64,000 nt of DNA from Pseudoalteromonas spongiae UST010723-006 (GCF_000238255.3 NZ_CP011040.1:1488001-1552000); one strand, 5' to 3'; positions 7,192-16,316 are shown, counted from the stretch's first letter. A program made the numbers and translations. The notes: a model not told the origin generated them from the sequence alone.

Positions 7192-7877
7192 TGAAATTCA
7201 TATTGCCACTCATTTTATCCATTTTACTTGGTGTTGCTAATGCAGCCTCTGCGAAAAACAGCAACCATCTGCACAACGCGCGAGTTGGTTTACATGGCAT
7301 GCTGCTTTTTTCAGATGGGCAATCACTTTATGCGTCGCATTTACCTATGTTTCATGCTCCTCACGACATGCAGTTAATTGTGCGTTTTGAGCTCGCCAAC
7401 AGTGTAAATCACAATAAGCTGCGAAATACGCTAGTAAATAACTCAAATTATTGGACGCTATCGCCAGAACGATTTGACCTAACCAAGCTAGCCCAAAATG
7501 AAAAAGGAATATGGCAGTTTAAGGCTGATCTATACTCAGATCATTTTGAACGCGGTGGAACGCTTGAATTACCTCAACAAAACATCATTGTGAAAGACGT
7601 TATTTTTAGGCAACAGCTTAATCCGGATATGCCAAAAACTGCGGAATACATTCGCCTCACTCCCAATGGCGTAGCAAGGCAATTCTATGCTCGTATTATT
7701 GAAGGTAAACCTGGAGTTGATCACTTGTTTTGGATTAACAGCGCATCATCGCTAATGCAAAAATTTAGCATAGAAGGTGCCAATACAAGCCTTAGTAATG
7801 AGGAAATTGCACACCAACTCAATGTTAATCCAATCAAAGTTCACGCATACTACCTAGAGCATGGCGATTTAAAATAG
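7191..7877 (+). CDS. Secreted protein of unknown function, translationally coupled to the guanidinium exporter
   Basis: A 228-residue protein beginning at ATG 7191, which overlaps the exporter stop (TAATG); GGAG lies 8 bases upstream. Residues 1-23 form a clear signal peptide ending in NAASA, so the mature protein is periplasmic or exported. The mature part has conserved-looking segments such as HNARVGLHGMLLFSDGQSLYASHLPMFHAPHDMQL, rich in His and Met. I recognise no enzyme family. It sits under the same riboswitch as the exporter, which suggests a role connected with guanidine, although a general periplasmic function cannot be excluded. Confidence 0.75.
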   Translation: MKFILPLILSILLGVANAASAKNSNHLHNARVGLHGMLLFSDGQSLYASHLPMFHAPHDMQLIVRFELANSVNHNKLRNTLVNNSNYWTLSPERFDLTKLAQNEKGIWQFKADLYSDHFERGGTLELPQQNIIVKDVIFRQQLNPDMPKTAEYIRLTPNGVARQFYARIIEGKPGVDHLFWINSASSLMQKFSIEGANTSLSNEEIAHQLNVNPIKVHAYYLEHGDLK

Positions 7878-8038
7878 TGTTTAAGGTAGTTAATACCATT
7901 TTTAGCAAAGAGTGTAACTCGCCCGCGGTATAAATAAACTTGATTAAGTACCAGAGCGTATTAGCCTCTTTGCTCTAATTATTTGTGACCAAAACATAAA
8001 TAAGATTTATAGAACCCTAATCGATAGCAGGAAGCAAC

Positions 8039-8443
8039 ATGAACAATGAAGTACAACAGCGATTGCGCACTTACCCTCTTCACGTACAGCAACGTTTAGA
8101 AGAATTACGCAGCCTAATATTTTCACTGGCAACAGAATTAAACTTAGGCGATGTTGACGAGTGTTTAAAATGGGGCGAGCCAAGTTACAGTGTGAAATCA
8201 GGTACGCCAATACGCATGGACTGGAAGCCCAAAAACCCTCAATACTATGCATTGTATTTTAACTGCCGCACCAAGCTTGTCGATACGTTTCGAGAACTCT
8301 ATCGCGATACACTTGAATTTCAAGCAAACAGAGCAATTATATTGCCGCTCAATAAGCCTTTACCGCATCATGTTATTCGCCAATGTTTAACACTCGCATT
8401 AACCTATCAGCGGTGTAAACACCTGCCGTTACTAGGCGCTTAA
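8039..8443 (+). CDS. DUF1801 (YdhG-like) domain protein
   Basis: A 134-residue cytoplasmic protein of the DUF1801/YdhG family. The family pattern is visible as ECLKWGEPSYSVKSGTPIRMDWKPKNPQYYALYF, with a C-terminal helix pair. Function of the family is unclear; some members bind iron or small ligands. It stands alone, with 160 bp in front and no operon partner. Confidence 0.8.
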   Translation: MNNEVQQRLRTYPLHVQQRLEELRSLIFSLATELNLGDVDECLKWGEPSYSVKSGTPIRMDWKPKNPQYYALYFNCRTKLVDTFRELYRDTLEFQANRAIILPLNKPLPHHVIRQCLTLALTYQRCKHLPLLGA

Positions 8444-8528
8444 CAAATTAATTAATACAGTTATTTACAATACATGTACCTAAAATTAAGTCATAATCGT
8501 GCAAATACGTTAATCAGAATATTGCCAC

Positions 8529-8873
8529 ATGAATAAGCTTAAGATTTTAAAATGGTGTATCGCAACGTCTCTTGTTGTTAGCGCATTAATTTTTGTGAAC
8601 ACCGCATTTTTTAATTATTGGACTATAAGCTTGCCTGATACAAGCGAGTTTGCTTGGAATGAGCACAGTAAACACAATTTAATGTGGGCCGCATCGTGCA
8701 CATTATTTGCAGTTATTATTCTCAAAAAGTCGCACAGAAAATTTAAAGCCTGGTTAGCAGTTGCTGCAATCACCCTCTCAGTTACGCCGTTCTTAAACGA
8801 ATTTTTACACTCAGACACCTGCTTAGATTCAGGTGGAAGTTGGAATTACAGTAAATACACCTGTGACTATTAG
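8529..8873 (+). CDS. Small membrane protein, unknown
   Basis: A 114-residue protein with three hydrophobic segments (about residues 8-28, 53-67, 73-90) and a C-terminal tail CLDSGGSWNYSKYTCDY. The C-x-D-x-GG-x-W...C pattern in the tail looks like a small disulfide-closed loop outside the membrane. I do not recognise the family beyond this tail motif. A weak ribosome binding site precedes ATG. Confidence 0.6.
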   Translation: MNKLKILKWCIATSLVVSALIFVNTAFFNYWTISLPDTSEFAWNEHSKHNLMWAASCTLFAVIILKKSHRKFKAWLAVAAITLSVTPFLNEFLHSDTCLDSGGSWNYSKYTCDY

Positions 8874-8951
8874 GCTTTTTGGCTAAGGACAAACTGGTAT
8901 TAGTTTTTGTCTTAAAATATTCACCTCCCACCACTATAACAAGGAGTTATT

Positions 8952-9758
8952 TTGAAATTTTGGTTGTTATTCGCAAGTTCACTGCTCACTTTTAATGTTT
9001 TCGCTACCGCTCAATTTACAAAAGTGAAAGGATATACCGTCGAATACCAAATGGCTGGTAGCGGTGACCATACCATTTTATTAGAAGCCGGAGGTTCGGC
9101 AGGTTTATCCGATTGGGACCCTATTTTCAACACACTAACTCAGCATGCGCGTGTTATTCGCTATTCGCGTATCGGCAATGGCGGTTCGCAAAAAATAATC
9201 AAAAATTACAGCTCTGAAGAATATGCAGAAGAAGCGCACTTGCTACTTGCTGCACTAGATATTAAAAAACCCGTGGTGTTAATTGCCCATTCTTACGGCG
9301 CTTACATCGCAAGACGATTTGCGGCAACTTACCCAACCCAACTAAGCGCATTAATGCTTATTGAGCCAGCCTCAGAGCACGATGTCGATATCATGCGCCA
9401 AATTAACTTAGCGCAGGCTGAAAAGGAAATTGCGCAAGTAAAACTCGACGACCAAGCAAATGGACTTTCTAACCAATATTTAGATTTTTGGTCTAAGCGC
9501 CCACTGCCCGACTACCCGCAAATTCCAGATATTCCGGTTACCGTCATTGCCTCAATAAAACACTACCCCGAGCCAGCACTCTTATTTTTTACCGACAAAG
9601 CCCGTGAACTGTGGGGTAAACTGCATACCGATTGGGCCAATGATTTTCCGCAAGGAAAAGCTGTATTAACCGATAAAAGCTACCATTACCCACAAAACGA
9701 TGAACCCGAAATGGTTGTAAGCGAAATACGTGCTCTACTTGCGCGCATTAAATCTTAA
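8952..9758 (+). CDS. Secreted alpha/beta hydrolase
   Basis: A 268-residue alpha/beta-fold hydrolase with a signal peptide (residues 1-20). The nucleophile elbow is AHSYGA with Ser114; the family oxyanion segment is LLEAGGSAGLSDWDP near residues 43-57; the catalytic His is likely in SYHYPQNDEPEMV near the C terminus. The start is TTG at 8952, supported by AAGGAG 6 bases upstream and by the signal peptide. It acts in the periplasm; the substrate is unknown. The next gene (methyltransferase) is 23 bp downstream and probably co-transcribed. Confidence 0.85.
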   Translation: MKFWLLFASSLLTFNVFATAQFTKVKGYTVEYQMAGSGDHTILLEAGGSAGLSDWDPIFNTLTQHARVIRYSRIGNGGSQKIIKNYSSEEYAEEAHLLLAALDIKKPVVLIAHSYGAYIARRFAATYPTQLSALMLIEPASEHDVDIMRQINLAQAEKEIAQVKLDDQANGLSNQYLDFWSKRPLPDYPQIPDIPVTVIASIKHYPEPALLFFTDKARELWGKLHTDWANDFPQGKAVLTDKSYHYPQNDEPEMVVSEIRALLARIKS

Positions 9759-9781
9759 AAACTTTTTAAACAGGAACAAAT

Positions 9782-10363
9782 ATGAGCAACAGTTGGGATG
9801 AATATGCCGATGGTTGGGACAACAACCAAGATGTAGTCCTCTACGCCGAAAACGCGTTCAAATCACTTACACAATATACAGAACTAAATGGCCTGCGTGT
9901 GCTCGATTTTGGCTGTGGCACTGGCTTGCTTACAGAAAAAGTTGCGAAACAAGCCGCAGAGATCATTGCCATTGATACATCAGCAAAAATGATCGATGTG
10001 TTAAACGCCAAATCGCTTACCAATGTCAGAACGCTTTGTTGTGAACTATCAGAACACGAAATTAAAAATAACCCATTGTTAACAGAAGGTTTTGACTTAA
10101 TTATTGCATCATCAGTGTGTGCGTTTGTGCCAAATTACCAGCAGTTATTAACCTTGTTTAAACGCTTGTTAAACCAAAGCGGTACGTTTGTACAGTGGGA
10201 TTGGCAGCGCAATGAGCAGGATGATTTTGGTTTTACGCCAGAGATGATCACCCAAGGTTATGAAAGCGCAAATTTACTTGTTGAAAGCGTGACTAACGGA
10301 TTTTCATTAACCAGCAACAATAGCACGATGCAGGTATTAATGGGCATCGCTAAAAACAACTAA
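9782..10363 (+). CDS. SAM-dependent methyltransferase (class I)
   Basis: A 193-residue Rossmann-fold methyltransferase. Motif I is VLDFGCGTGLLTEKV (about residues 39-53), followed by the acidic end of strand 2 (IIAIDTSAKMIDVL) and motif post-II FDLIIASSVCAFVP. The N-terminal SNSWDEYADGWDNN is typical of small UbiE-like enzymes acting on metabolites. It follows the hydrolase gene by 23 bp. Confidence 0.88.
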   Translation: MSNSWDEYADGWDNNQDVVLYAENAFKSLTQYTELNGLRVLDFGCGTGLLTEKVAKQAAEIIAIDTSAKMIDVLNAKSLTNVRTLCCELSEHEIKNNPLLTEGFDLIIASSVCAFVPNYQQLLTLFKRLLNQSGTFVQWDWQRNEQDDFGFTPEMITQGYESANLLVESVTNGFSLTSNNSTMQVLMGIAKNN

Positions 10364-10423
10364 AGCGTATTAGCCTTTACGCGCGAGTAATCAGACTTTG
10401 CTTTTATAAATCAAGGACGACAT

Positions 10424-10711
10424 ATGTTTATTATTTCACTCACCTATCAAGTGCCACTTAAGGAGGTTGATAAATTTATACCTGAGCACATTGAATACCT
10501 AAATGCCCAATATAAACAAGGGCATTTCATTTTATCGGGCCGAAAAAAGCCAAGAACAGGTGGCGTGATCATTTCAACCATTAACGATCGCAAAACACTT
10601 GAGCGCGAACTCGCACACGACCCTTTTTATCGTGAAAACATAGCCAGCTACGAGATAACAGAAGTTATACCGACTAAAGCAGCCACCGAGCTCAAGTTTT
10701 TGATTGATTAG
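10424..10711 (+). CDS. YciI-like protein
   Basis: A 95-residue protein of the YciI (YCII) family, ferredoxin-like fold. It shows the family His in IPEHIEYLNAQYKQGHFILSGRKKPRTGGVII and the conserved DPFYRENIASYEITEV segment. Members bind small ligands or act as dehydrochlorinase-like enzymes; the exact role here is unknown. Closely follows the methyltransferase (60 bp), so a small-molecule modification operon 8952-10711 is plausible. Confidence 0.85.
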   Translation: MFIISLTYQVPLKEVDKFIPEHIEYLNAQYKQGHFILSGRKKPRTGGVIISTINDRKTLERELAHDPFYRENIASYEITEVIPTKAATELKFLID

Positions 10712-10826
10712 CCAATGTTATTGAGGCAAGGCCATAAAGTAATAAAATCACACTGCTAGTGCTCAATTGATACACCACAGCAAGGTTAATATGAGTATTG
10801 CCAAAAATAATGTGTTGTTTCACATT

Positions 10827-10844
10827 TTGTCATTTTATTGTGCT
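10827..10844 (+). promoter_or_regulatory. Possible single Pho box upstream of the GDPD gene
   Basis: TTGTCAT-TTTA-TTGTGCT has two 7-base units 11 bp apart, the spacing of PhoB half-sites, 34 bp before the lipoprotein phosphodiesterase gene. Phosphate control of such an enzyme would make sense, but the second unit is weak and the site could be chance. Confidence 0.3.
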
Positions 10845-10877
10845 GTAATGGGTAAATCATAACCATAAGGGTGATTT

Positions 10878-12107
10878 ATGCGCGCGATAATTTTCTTGAT
10901 GATTCTACTTCTTAGTGGCTGCCAAAGCATGTCACAAACACATAATGAAAAAGTTGAAGTGGGTGTGCGCCCATATTATCTCGTCTCGCAAATGGACAAC
11001 TCACCGCTTAAAACTCAGCTTGAAAGTTGTAATACAAATACTTTTGAAAAATCCGATTTTTCAATAGGTCATCGCGGAGCGCCACTGCAATTTCCAGAAC
11101 ATACCAAAGAGTCTTACCTTGCTGCAGCAAAAATGGGCGCGGGCATTTTAGAATGTGATGTTGCCTTTACTAAAGACCAGGCTCTAGTATGTCGCCATTC
11201 ACAATGTGACTTACACCAAACAACAAACGTGCTAGCAAAACCAAAGCTTGCTAAAAAATGCCGAATACCTTTTACTCCAGGCGATAAAGCGCTTGGCAAA
11301 AAAGCACAAGTAGAATGCTGCACATCAGATTTTACACTCGCAGAATTTTTACAACTATCAGGCAAAATGGACGGCGCCAATGTGTACGCCAAAACGCCGC
11401 AAGACTACCTAACTGGCACACCTTATTGGCGCACTGATTTATATGCTGCTAACGGCACTTTAATGACTCACCAACAAAGCATAGAACTGTTTAAAAGCCT
11501 AGGTGCAAAAATGACACCTGAGCTTAAAAAGCCCCAAGTAACAATGCCGTTTGATGGATTGTCACAACACGAATACGCAAAAAAGCTGATTAGCGAATAT
11601 AAACAAGCAGGTATTTCTCCAAGTGATGTCTTTGTGCAATCGTTTGAGCTTGACGATTTACAGTATTGGATTAAACACTACCCCGATTTTGCCACGCAAG
11701 CTGTGTATTTAGACAATGGCTATGAACAAGATAATTTTGATCACAATAACCCCGCAACGTGGCAACACAGCATGAGCGAATTAAAAGCCATGGGTATCAA
11801 TATTATTGCGCCACCACTTTGGGTGTTGGTAAGTTTAGATGAAAATAATCAACTGATTGAATCAGCCTATGCGCTAGAGGCAAAAAAAGCCGGACTAAAA
11901 ATAATTACATGGACGTTAGAGCGTTCAGGGCTAATCACGCAAGGTGGCGGTTTTTATTATCAATCAGTTAAACCGGCAATTAAAAATGAAGGTTTTACCT
12001 TAGAGTTGCTCGACTTTCTCGCTAAAACAGTGGGTGTAATTGGAGTATTTAGTGATTGGCCCGCCACCACTACTTTTTACAGCAACTGCGCGCTATCGCG
12101 CAGTTGA
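10878..12107 (+). CDS. Glycerophosphodiester phosphodiesterase lipoprotein (GlpQ-like)
   Basis: A 409-residue lipoprotein (signal LILLLSGC, lipid Cys15). The GDPD domain starts at [18 protein letters not shown]: His65-Arg66 and the Glu in PEHT, then Glu92-x-Asp94 in LECDVAF, and His107 in VCRHSQC are the conserved metal and catalytic residues. It hydrolyses glycerophosphodiesters to glycerol-3-phosphate and an alcohol at the cell envelope, supplying carbon and phosphate. The long insert with several Cys resembles the longer GlpQ/marine-type enzymes. Transcribed alone. Confidence 0.92.
   Translation: MRAIIFLMILLLSGCQSMSQTHNEKVEVGVRPYYLVSQMDNSPLKTQLESCNTNTFEKSDFSIGHRGAPLQFPEHTKESYLAAAKMGAGILECDVAFTKDQALVCRHSQCDLHQTTNVLAKPKLAKKCRIPFTPGDKALGKKAQVECCTSDFTLAEFLQLSGKMDGANVYAKTPQDYLTGTPYWRTDLYAANGTLMTHQQSIELFKSLGAKMTPELKKPQVTMPFDGLSQHEYAKKLISEYKQAGISPSDVFVQSFELDDLQYWIKHYPDFATQAVYLDNGYEQDNFDHNNPATWQHSMSELKAMGINIIAPPLWVLVSLDENNQLIESAYALEAKKAGLKIITWTLERSGLITQGGGFYYQSVKPAIKNEGFTLELLDFLAKTVGVIGVFSDWPATTTFYSNCALSRS
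12083..12106 (+). terminator. Hairpin at the end of the GDPD gene
   Basis: CAACTGCGCG (12083-12092) pairs perfectly with CGCGCAGTTG (12097-12106) around a CTAT loop. It overlaps the last codons and stop. No T-run follows, so a transcription-termination or mRNA-stabilising role is uncertain. Confidence 0.45.
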
Positions 12108-12237
12108 CGCATAGCTTAAAGTGTCATGACACAACACAGTAATTTTCGCAGTTATATACTGCCAACGCAGAGAAAAAGCGCTACAAGTAATCACCAACCA
12201 AGCAGCAATTAGGCTTAAATATCATACTGTTTTCAGT

Positions 12238-12936
12238 TTAAGCAGCCTTTACGCGACGTGCTTTTGCTATGGGGCTTAACTTAACCCAGCGAAACAAATA
12301 CATAATAATGAGTTTGGTTATGCCGCTGGTGATTGCTAAAACAAGCAACGGCCACCCTTGTTTCAGTCCCATACTAAAGGCAAACGCAATGGTGGAGATA
12401 TCCATCATCAAAATAAACTGGCTCATTTTTAAATCCACCGCACCTGTAGAACCAGAACGTATAATCACATAAATTTGATGTGCGTAACCCTGCGCAATCA
12501 ACGCCGATACCAACAAAATAATGGCTGTCGAAATTAACTTACCGTTATCAGCAAACGTTTCGCCAACAAACGGCCCTAAAATTGAACCCACTAAACAAAC
12601 GCATGCCAAACTCATGCTAATAAATGCTAAATGTGTTTTTCGGTCTCGCCATATTTCTATCAAAATGCCCAACACAAGTAGCGATGCCACAAGCCTAGGC
12701 CATACAATGTAATGATTAAATGGCGCTATGGAATAGCCATAAATAAAAAACGATAAATACGCTAAAAAACTCACCGAAAATTGATTCAGCGACAAAAGTG
12801 CAGTTGGTGAATCGCTACATTGCGCAGCCTGTTTACGTTCAAAAATGGTTTTAAGCTGTGAAAAAACACCATACAAACTAACGACAATAAACAGCGTATT
12901 AATAGTGCCAAACAGATTATAAAGCATGACTAACAA
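12238..12936 (-). CDS. Seven-helix PQ-loop-like membrane protein
   Basis: A 232-residue integral membrane protein with seven predicted helices and a short basic C-terminal tail. Two similar halves are visible: GVFSQLKTIFERKQAAQCSD and LSLNQFSVSFLAYLSF in the first, and YAHQIYVIIRSGSTGAVDLKMSQFILMMDISTIAF in the second. This matches the pattern of PQ-loop/SWEET-like transporters, though the Pro of the PQ motif is lacking in both halves, so the assignment is tentative. Two TTGTCGACAA palindromes upstream indicate dedicated regulation. Confidence 0.7.
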   Translation of the reverse strand: MLVMLYNLFGTINTLFIVVSLYGVFSQLKTIFERKQAAQCSDSPTALLSLNQFSVSFLAYLSFFIYGYSIAPFNHYIVWPRLVASLLVLGILIEIWRDRKTHLAFISMSLACVCLVGSILGPFVGETFADNGKLISTAIILLVSALIAQGYAHQIYVIIRSGSTGAVDLKMSQFILMMDISTIAFAFSMGLKQGWPLLVLAITSGITKLIIMYLFRWVKLSPIAKARRVKAA

Positions 12937-12953
12937 TCTTATTTAAATTTAAA

Positions 12954-13030
12954 TTGTCGACAAATATAAAGTAAAACATCAAATTTAGATCATTTTTTAT
13001 ATTTATAAGCACAATATTGTCGACAATATT
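12954..13030 (-). promoter_or_regulatory. Two TTGTCGACAA operator palindromes (GntR-like)
   Basis: TTGTCGACAA occurs at 12954-12963 and inside the perfect 18-bp palindrome AATATTGTCGACAATATT at 13013-13030. The centres are 63 bp apart, close to six helical turns. They lie upstream of the PQ-loop-like gene. The sequence resembles operators of FCD-type GntR regulators; no such regulator gene is in the window. Confidence 0.6.
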
Positions 13031-13164
13031 AAAAACAAAAAACAATGTGTCTTTTGCATTTCAACGTAAAAAGATAGGGCTGAGGAAGGTAAAACGCCGC
13101 ACAAAAAGCCGCACATAAAACACATAAATGTTCGCGCACAACCGCTTAAGGTGGCATAAATAAC

Positions 13165-13461
13165 TTACTTATAAATCGCGATGTTTTCTTGTCTTAATAG
13201 GTAGTTAGCGACAAAATAATAAAGCATAAATGCGCCAGCAATCATCACTGGCAGACCAAGATTATGGTTATTAATAAATGGTGTATGAACCACAATTGGC
13301 AAAATAATGACGCTATAAAGCAGATAAGTAAGCCAAAAGGCCTTTACCCGTTTTAGCGTTAGCCGTGTTTTGCAGCCATCACATTTAAAGTAAACAGGAA
13401 ATGCAGCAAACGACAATGAAAATGGATTTAACTTTTGTTGACAGTGTGGGCATTTTTTCAT
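13165..13461 (-). CDS. Zinc-ribbon small membrane protein
   Basis: A 98-residue protein. The N terminus has two CxxC pairs (CPHC at residues 4-7 and CDGC near 28-31), a probable zinc ribbon, followed by two hydrophobic helices (about 44-59 and 70-88). No function can be assigned. Similar small proteins are common as stand-alone genes in marine gammaproteobacteria. Confidence 0.7.
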   Translation of the reverse strand: MKKCPHCQQKLNPFSLSFAAFPVYFKCDGCKTRLTLKRVKAFWLTYLLYSVIILPIVVHTPFINNHNLGLPVMIAGAFMLYYFVANYLLRQENIAIYK

Positions 13462-13547
13462 GGCGCTAACAATTGATATTAAACAGTTTTTAATATTGTG
13501 GTGGCTGAAAGTAAAATCAGCTCACCCACTTAAACACAGCTATCGTG

Positions 13548-13988
13548 TTATTTTACCGCAATGCATACGTCTATTTGATTGCCATTTGGGTAGTATTCAA
13601 AGTCAGTGGTAAATAAGCGTTGATACTCACACGCATCACCTGCGAAATATTGCCAAACTTGCGTCCACGCATCTATTGCGATTTGCGGCATCTCACCTTT
13701 ATGGCTAAACACCAAATACTTGCCTTCATTAATCGTAATTGCTTCTAGATTATCTGGGTAAGATGTACCGTCAAACCCCGCTAGCACATTAAACATGCCG
13801 GTGTGATCTGATTCATAATCGTAGTAAACGCCGTAAACTCGTTCACCACCTTGATAGTTTACCGGTACCTTTGCATCAAACGTTTGCCACAGCCCCGGAA
13901 TTTTACCATTTGGCCCCATTTCAGCATCGTTATTAGTTCTTGTTGAGATACCATGAATAATCGTTTCACTAACGTGTCGTAATTCCAT
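13548..13988 (-). CDS. GyrI-like effector-binding domain protein
   Basis: A 146-residue protein with the SOUL/GyrI-like (AraC effector-binding) fold: MELRHVSETIIHGISTRTNNDAEM, then YGVYYDYESDHTGMFNVLAGF and a C-terminal IDVCIAVK strand. Stand-alone members bind small lipophilic molecules or inhibit gyrase. There is no DNA-binding domain. Transcribed alone on the minus strand upstream of nothing obviously related. Confidence 0.82.
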   Translation of the reverse strand: MELRHVSETIIHGISTRTNNDAEMGPNGKIPGLWQTFDAKVPVNYQGGERVYGVYYDYESDHTGMFNVLAGFDGTSYPDNLEAITINEGKYLVFSHKGEMPQIAIDAWTQVWQYFAGDACEYQRLFTTDFEYYPNGNQIDVCIAVK

Positions 13989-14091
13989 TACCAGCCTAAT
14001 ATTTGATTATTATTTGCCGCGCAGCATGACATAAATGCGCCCGCTATAAAAGTCAGAAACCAAAACCCCAAAACTTTAATTTAAAAATTAG

Positions 14092-15420
14092 TTACTTGCC
14101 CTCGAAATAAACACTTACTTTAGTGCCTTTATTTTGTTCGCTGTTAATAACCAAGCGCCCATTTAACGACCCCGTAACTAAATTATGCACTATGCTCATA
14201 CCAAGCCCCATGCCGCCCGATTTACGGTCTGTTGTAAAAAATGGGTCAAGAATATGTGCTTGTGTGTCTTCATCCATACCAATGCCGTTATCGGCTATTT
14301 CCAGAGCATAATTAGTAGCATCGCCACTTAGCCTAATGGTAATGACCTTTTCGGCTTGTCTGTGCGTTTTTGGAAAGGCGTGTTTTATCGCGTTCGATAC
14401 TAAATTAGTCACCACCTGAGCTAAACGCGACGGGTACGTATTTACAATTAAGGCGTAAGGTGGCAGTTCAAGTTTAAATTGAATACCCGCACTTTTTAGC
14501 ATTGGTTTTAAGCTTGTAGAAATAGACGAAATCCACTCAACCAAATTGACGTCGCTTTTCGGATCCGTATGAAAATCGGTCGCGATTTGCTTAAAGTTAA
14601 CCACCAATTCACTGGCGCGGTTTAAATTAAACTCAACACTTTCGCCCGCCTCTTTAGCATCAATAAGAAAAGCGTCTAAATCATGTTTGCTGAGCGTATT
14701 GCTCGCTAACTTTTTAGCAAGCTGATTTACCCCAGCAAGTACCGTTGAATTACCTAACATAGCAACACCTAACGGCGTATTTACTTCGTGTGCAACACCT
14801 GCCACTAAACGCCCTAGCGACGCCAGCTTTTCTTGTTCAATAAGCTGTTTTTGCGAACTTTTTAACTGCTTTAATGCGCTTTCTAATTCATGGGTGCGCG
14901 ACGCTACTTTTTGCTCAAGTGATTGGTTTAATTCAAACAATGCGTGTTCTTTTTCAGCGCGTTCTAATTCAGCAGAAATACGTCCGGCAAATAATTCAAA
15001 TAACGACGCAACCTCTTCGGCGTTTTCGATTGGTTTACTGTAAAGCGCTACAACTAAGCCGAATACTGCGCCTTTAGAATCGTGTAACGGTGCGCCAATG
15101 TAACCATCGATGCCCATATCGATAAGCAGTTGATCTTTTGGGTATAAGTTACAAATTTCACTGGGGAAAATACATGTAGAATCGTCACTTACATCAGCAC
15201 ACGGGGTGAATTCCAGCGAGTATTCAAAATTTTCGGCAAATTCGTCACCTGCCACTAACGACATCGTTTGGGATACATTGCGTATCGCATCTAATTTGGC
15301 AATAAAGGTAAACTGCGCGCCAATTGATTTATGCAGCTGCATCGTAATGGTATCTAAAAAATCTTTACCATAAGACGATTTAAGCGAGGTTATGATTTTA
15401 TCAATATTGAAATGTATCAT
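14092..15420 (-). CDS. GAF-domain sensor histidine kinase
   Basis: A 442-residue cytoplasmic kinase. A GAF-like sensor (about residues 15-155) leads through a coiled coil (160-200) to HisKA with the phospho-accepting His211 in VAGVAHEVNTPLG. The ATPase domain shows the N box (VTNLVSNAIKHAF), G1 (DNGIGMD), F box (DPFFTT) and G2 (GGMGLGMSI). The start is ATG 15418-15420, overlapping the response regulator stop (TGATG), with GGAG 9 bases upstream. It pairs with that regulator; signal unknown. No membrane segment, so the input is cytoplasmic. Confidence 0.93.
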   Translation of the reverse strand: MIHFNIDKIITSLKSSYGKDFLDTITMQLHKSIGAQFTFIAKLDAIRNVSQTMSLVAGDEFAENFEYSLEFTPCADVSDDSTCIFPSEICNLYPKDQLLIDMGIDGYIGAPLHDSKGAVFGLVVALYSKPIENAEEVASLFELFAGRISAELERAEKEHALFELNQSLEQKVASRTHELESALKQLKSSQKQLIEQEKLASLGRLVAGVAHEVNTPLGVAMLGNSTVLAGVNQLAKKLASNTLSKHDLDAFLIDAKEAGESVEFNLNRASELVVNFKQIATDFHTDPKSDVNLVEWISSISTSLKPMLKSAGIQFKLELPPYALIVNTYPSRLAQVVTNLVSNAIKHAFPKTHRQAEKVITIRLSGDATNYALEIADNGIGMDEDTQAHILDPFFTTDRKSGGMGLGMSIVHNLVTGSLNGRLVINSEQNKGTKVSVYFEGK

Positions 15421-16316
15421 CACTTTGCTCCATTCACTTTGCTGATCAGGGCACACACATGTTCAGTAAATATTTCCACCAGCTCTATGGCATTGTTATC
15501 GAGCTCAGTGTCCACTTCTAGCACAACCACAGCTTCAATTTCATTTTCGCTTTTATAATAAATTCCGGCGAAATTGCCCTCATAAGTAAGTTGTTTGGCA
15601 GCGGTAACCGTGTTAATAAAATCAGGCACATCAATGGCTGAAGAGCTATCACTTTGCGCGTTAATTACCGTGGTATTAGTGCTTTTTATATTGATAACCG
15701 ACGCTTTGCGCTTATTGATCACCAGTTCTGCTTCATAGGCGTCTAGCACATCGCTCAAATAGATGAGTAAATTTGTCGAAAACGATTCAATATCGGCGAG
15801 CTTATCGACTTTTAACACCGAATTTAGCAAGGCTTTTAACGCATTTTTGTAGCTGCACAAACGGGAAATATCGCGAAACGAACGTAATGAGGTATAGAAC
15901 AAATGATGCAAACTATCGACGGTAATTTCGGTTTTGGCTTTGTAACCGTCAATATCGTAGTTTTTAATCACTTCGCTCTCTGGCGCAAGTCCGGCTTGCC
16001 CTGTTCTTAACACGATACGCGTATCGCGATTATTTAACTCACCACGAATAAAGTTAACGAGCTTTAGACCCGCATCGTCGGTTTCCATTACAACATCGAG
16101 CAAAATAACGGCCACATCGAGATGTTCGCGCAAAAGCGCTCTCGCTTCGCTGCCACTGTAGGCACTGTAAAATTCAAGTCGACGCCCCATAAACTCGAAC
16201 GTCTTCATTGCTAACTTTGTTGCTTTGTGTACTTCTAAATCGTCATCAACAATTACTACTTTCCATGGTTTACGGTTGTTTGTAATTGTTTCTGATTCTT
16301 CGGCAAGCCAATCCAT
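15420..16316 (-). CDS. Response regulator, REC-DUF3369
   Basis: A 298-residue protein. The receiver domain (about 18-140) has acidic pocket Asp24-Asp26, phospho-acceptor Asp74 in VILLDVVMET, and the Thr/Lys switch residues in RIVLRTGQAG and GYKAKTE. It is followed by a DUF3369 domain (SLHHLFYTSLRSFRDISRL onwards). There is no DNA-binding domain or diguanylate cyclase/HD-GYP output, so it signals by protein contact. Its TGA overlaps the kinase ATG, showing an obligate pair. Gap 16,317-16,669 upstream contains its promoter but no gene. Confidence 0.92.
   Translation of the reverse strand: MDWLAEESETITNNRKPWKVVIVDDDLEVHKATKLAMKTFEFMGRRLEFYSAYSGSEARALLREHLDVAVILLDVVMETDDAGLKLVNFIRGELNNRDTRIVLRTGQAGLAPESEVIKNYDIDGYKAKTEITVDSLHHLFYTSLRSFRDISRLCSYKNALKALLNSVLKVDKLADIESFSTNLLIYLSDVLDAYEAELVINKRKASVINIKSTNTTVINAQSDSSSAIDVPDFINTVTAAKQLTYEGNFAGIYYKSENEIEAVVVLEVDTELDNNAIELVEIFTEHVCALISKVNGAK

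Noticed and set aside
12269..12712. Plus-strand frames opposite the PQ-loop-like gene
   Set aside because: They are shadows in the antisense strand of a clear membrane protein gene, without ribosome binding sites.
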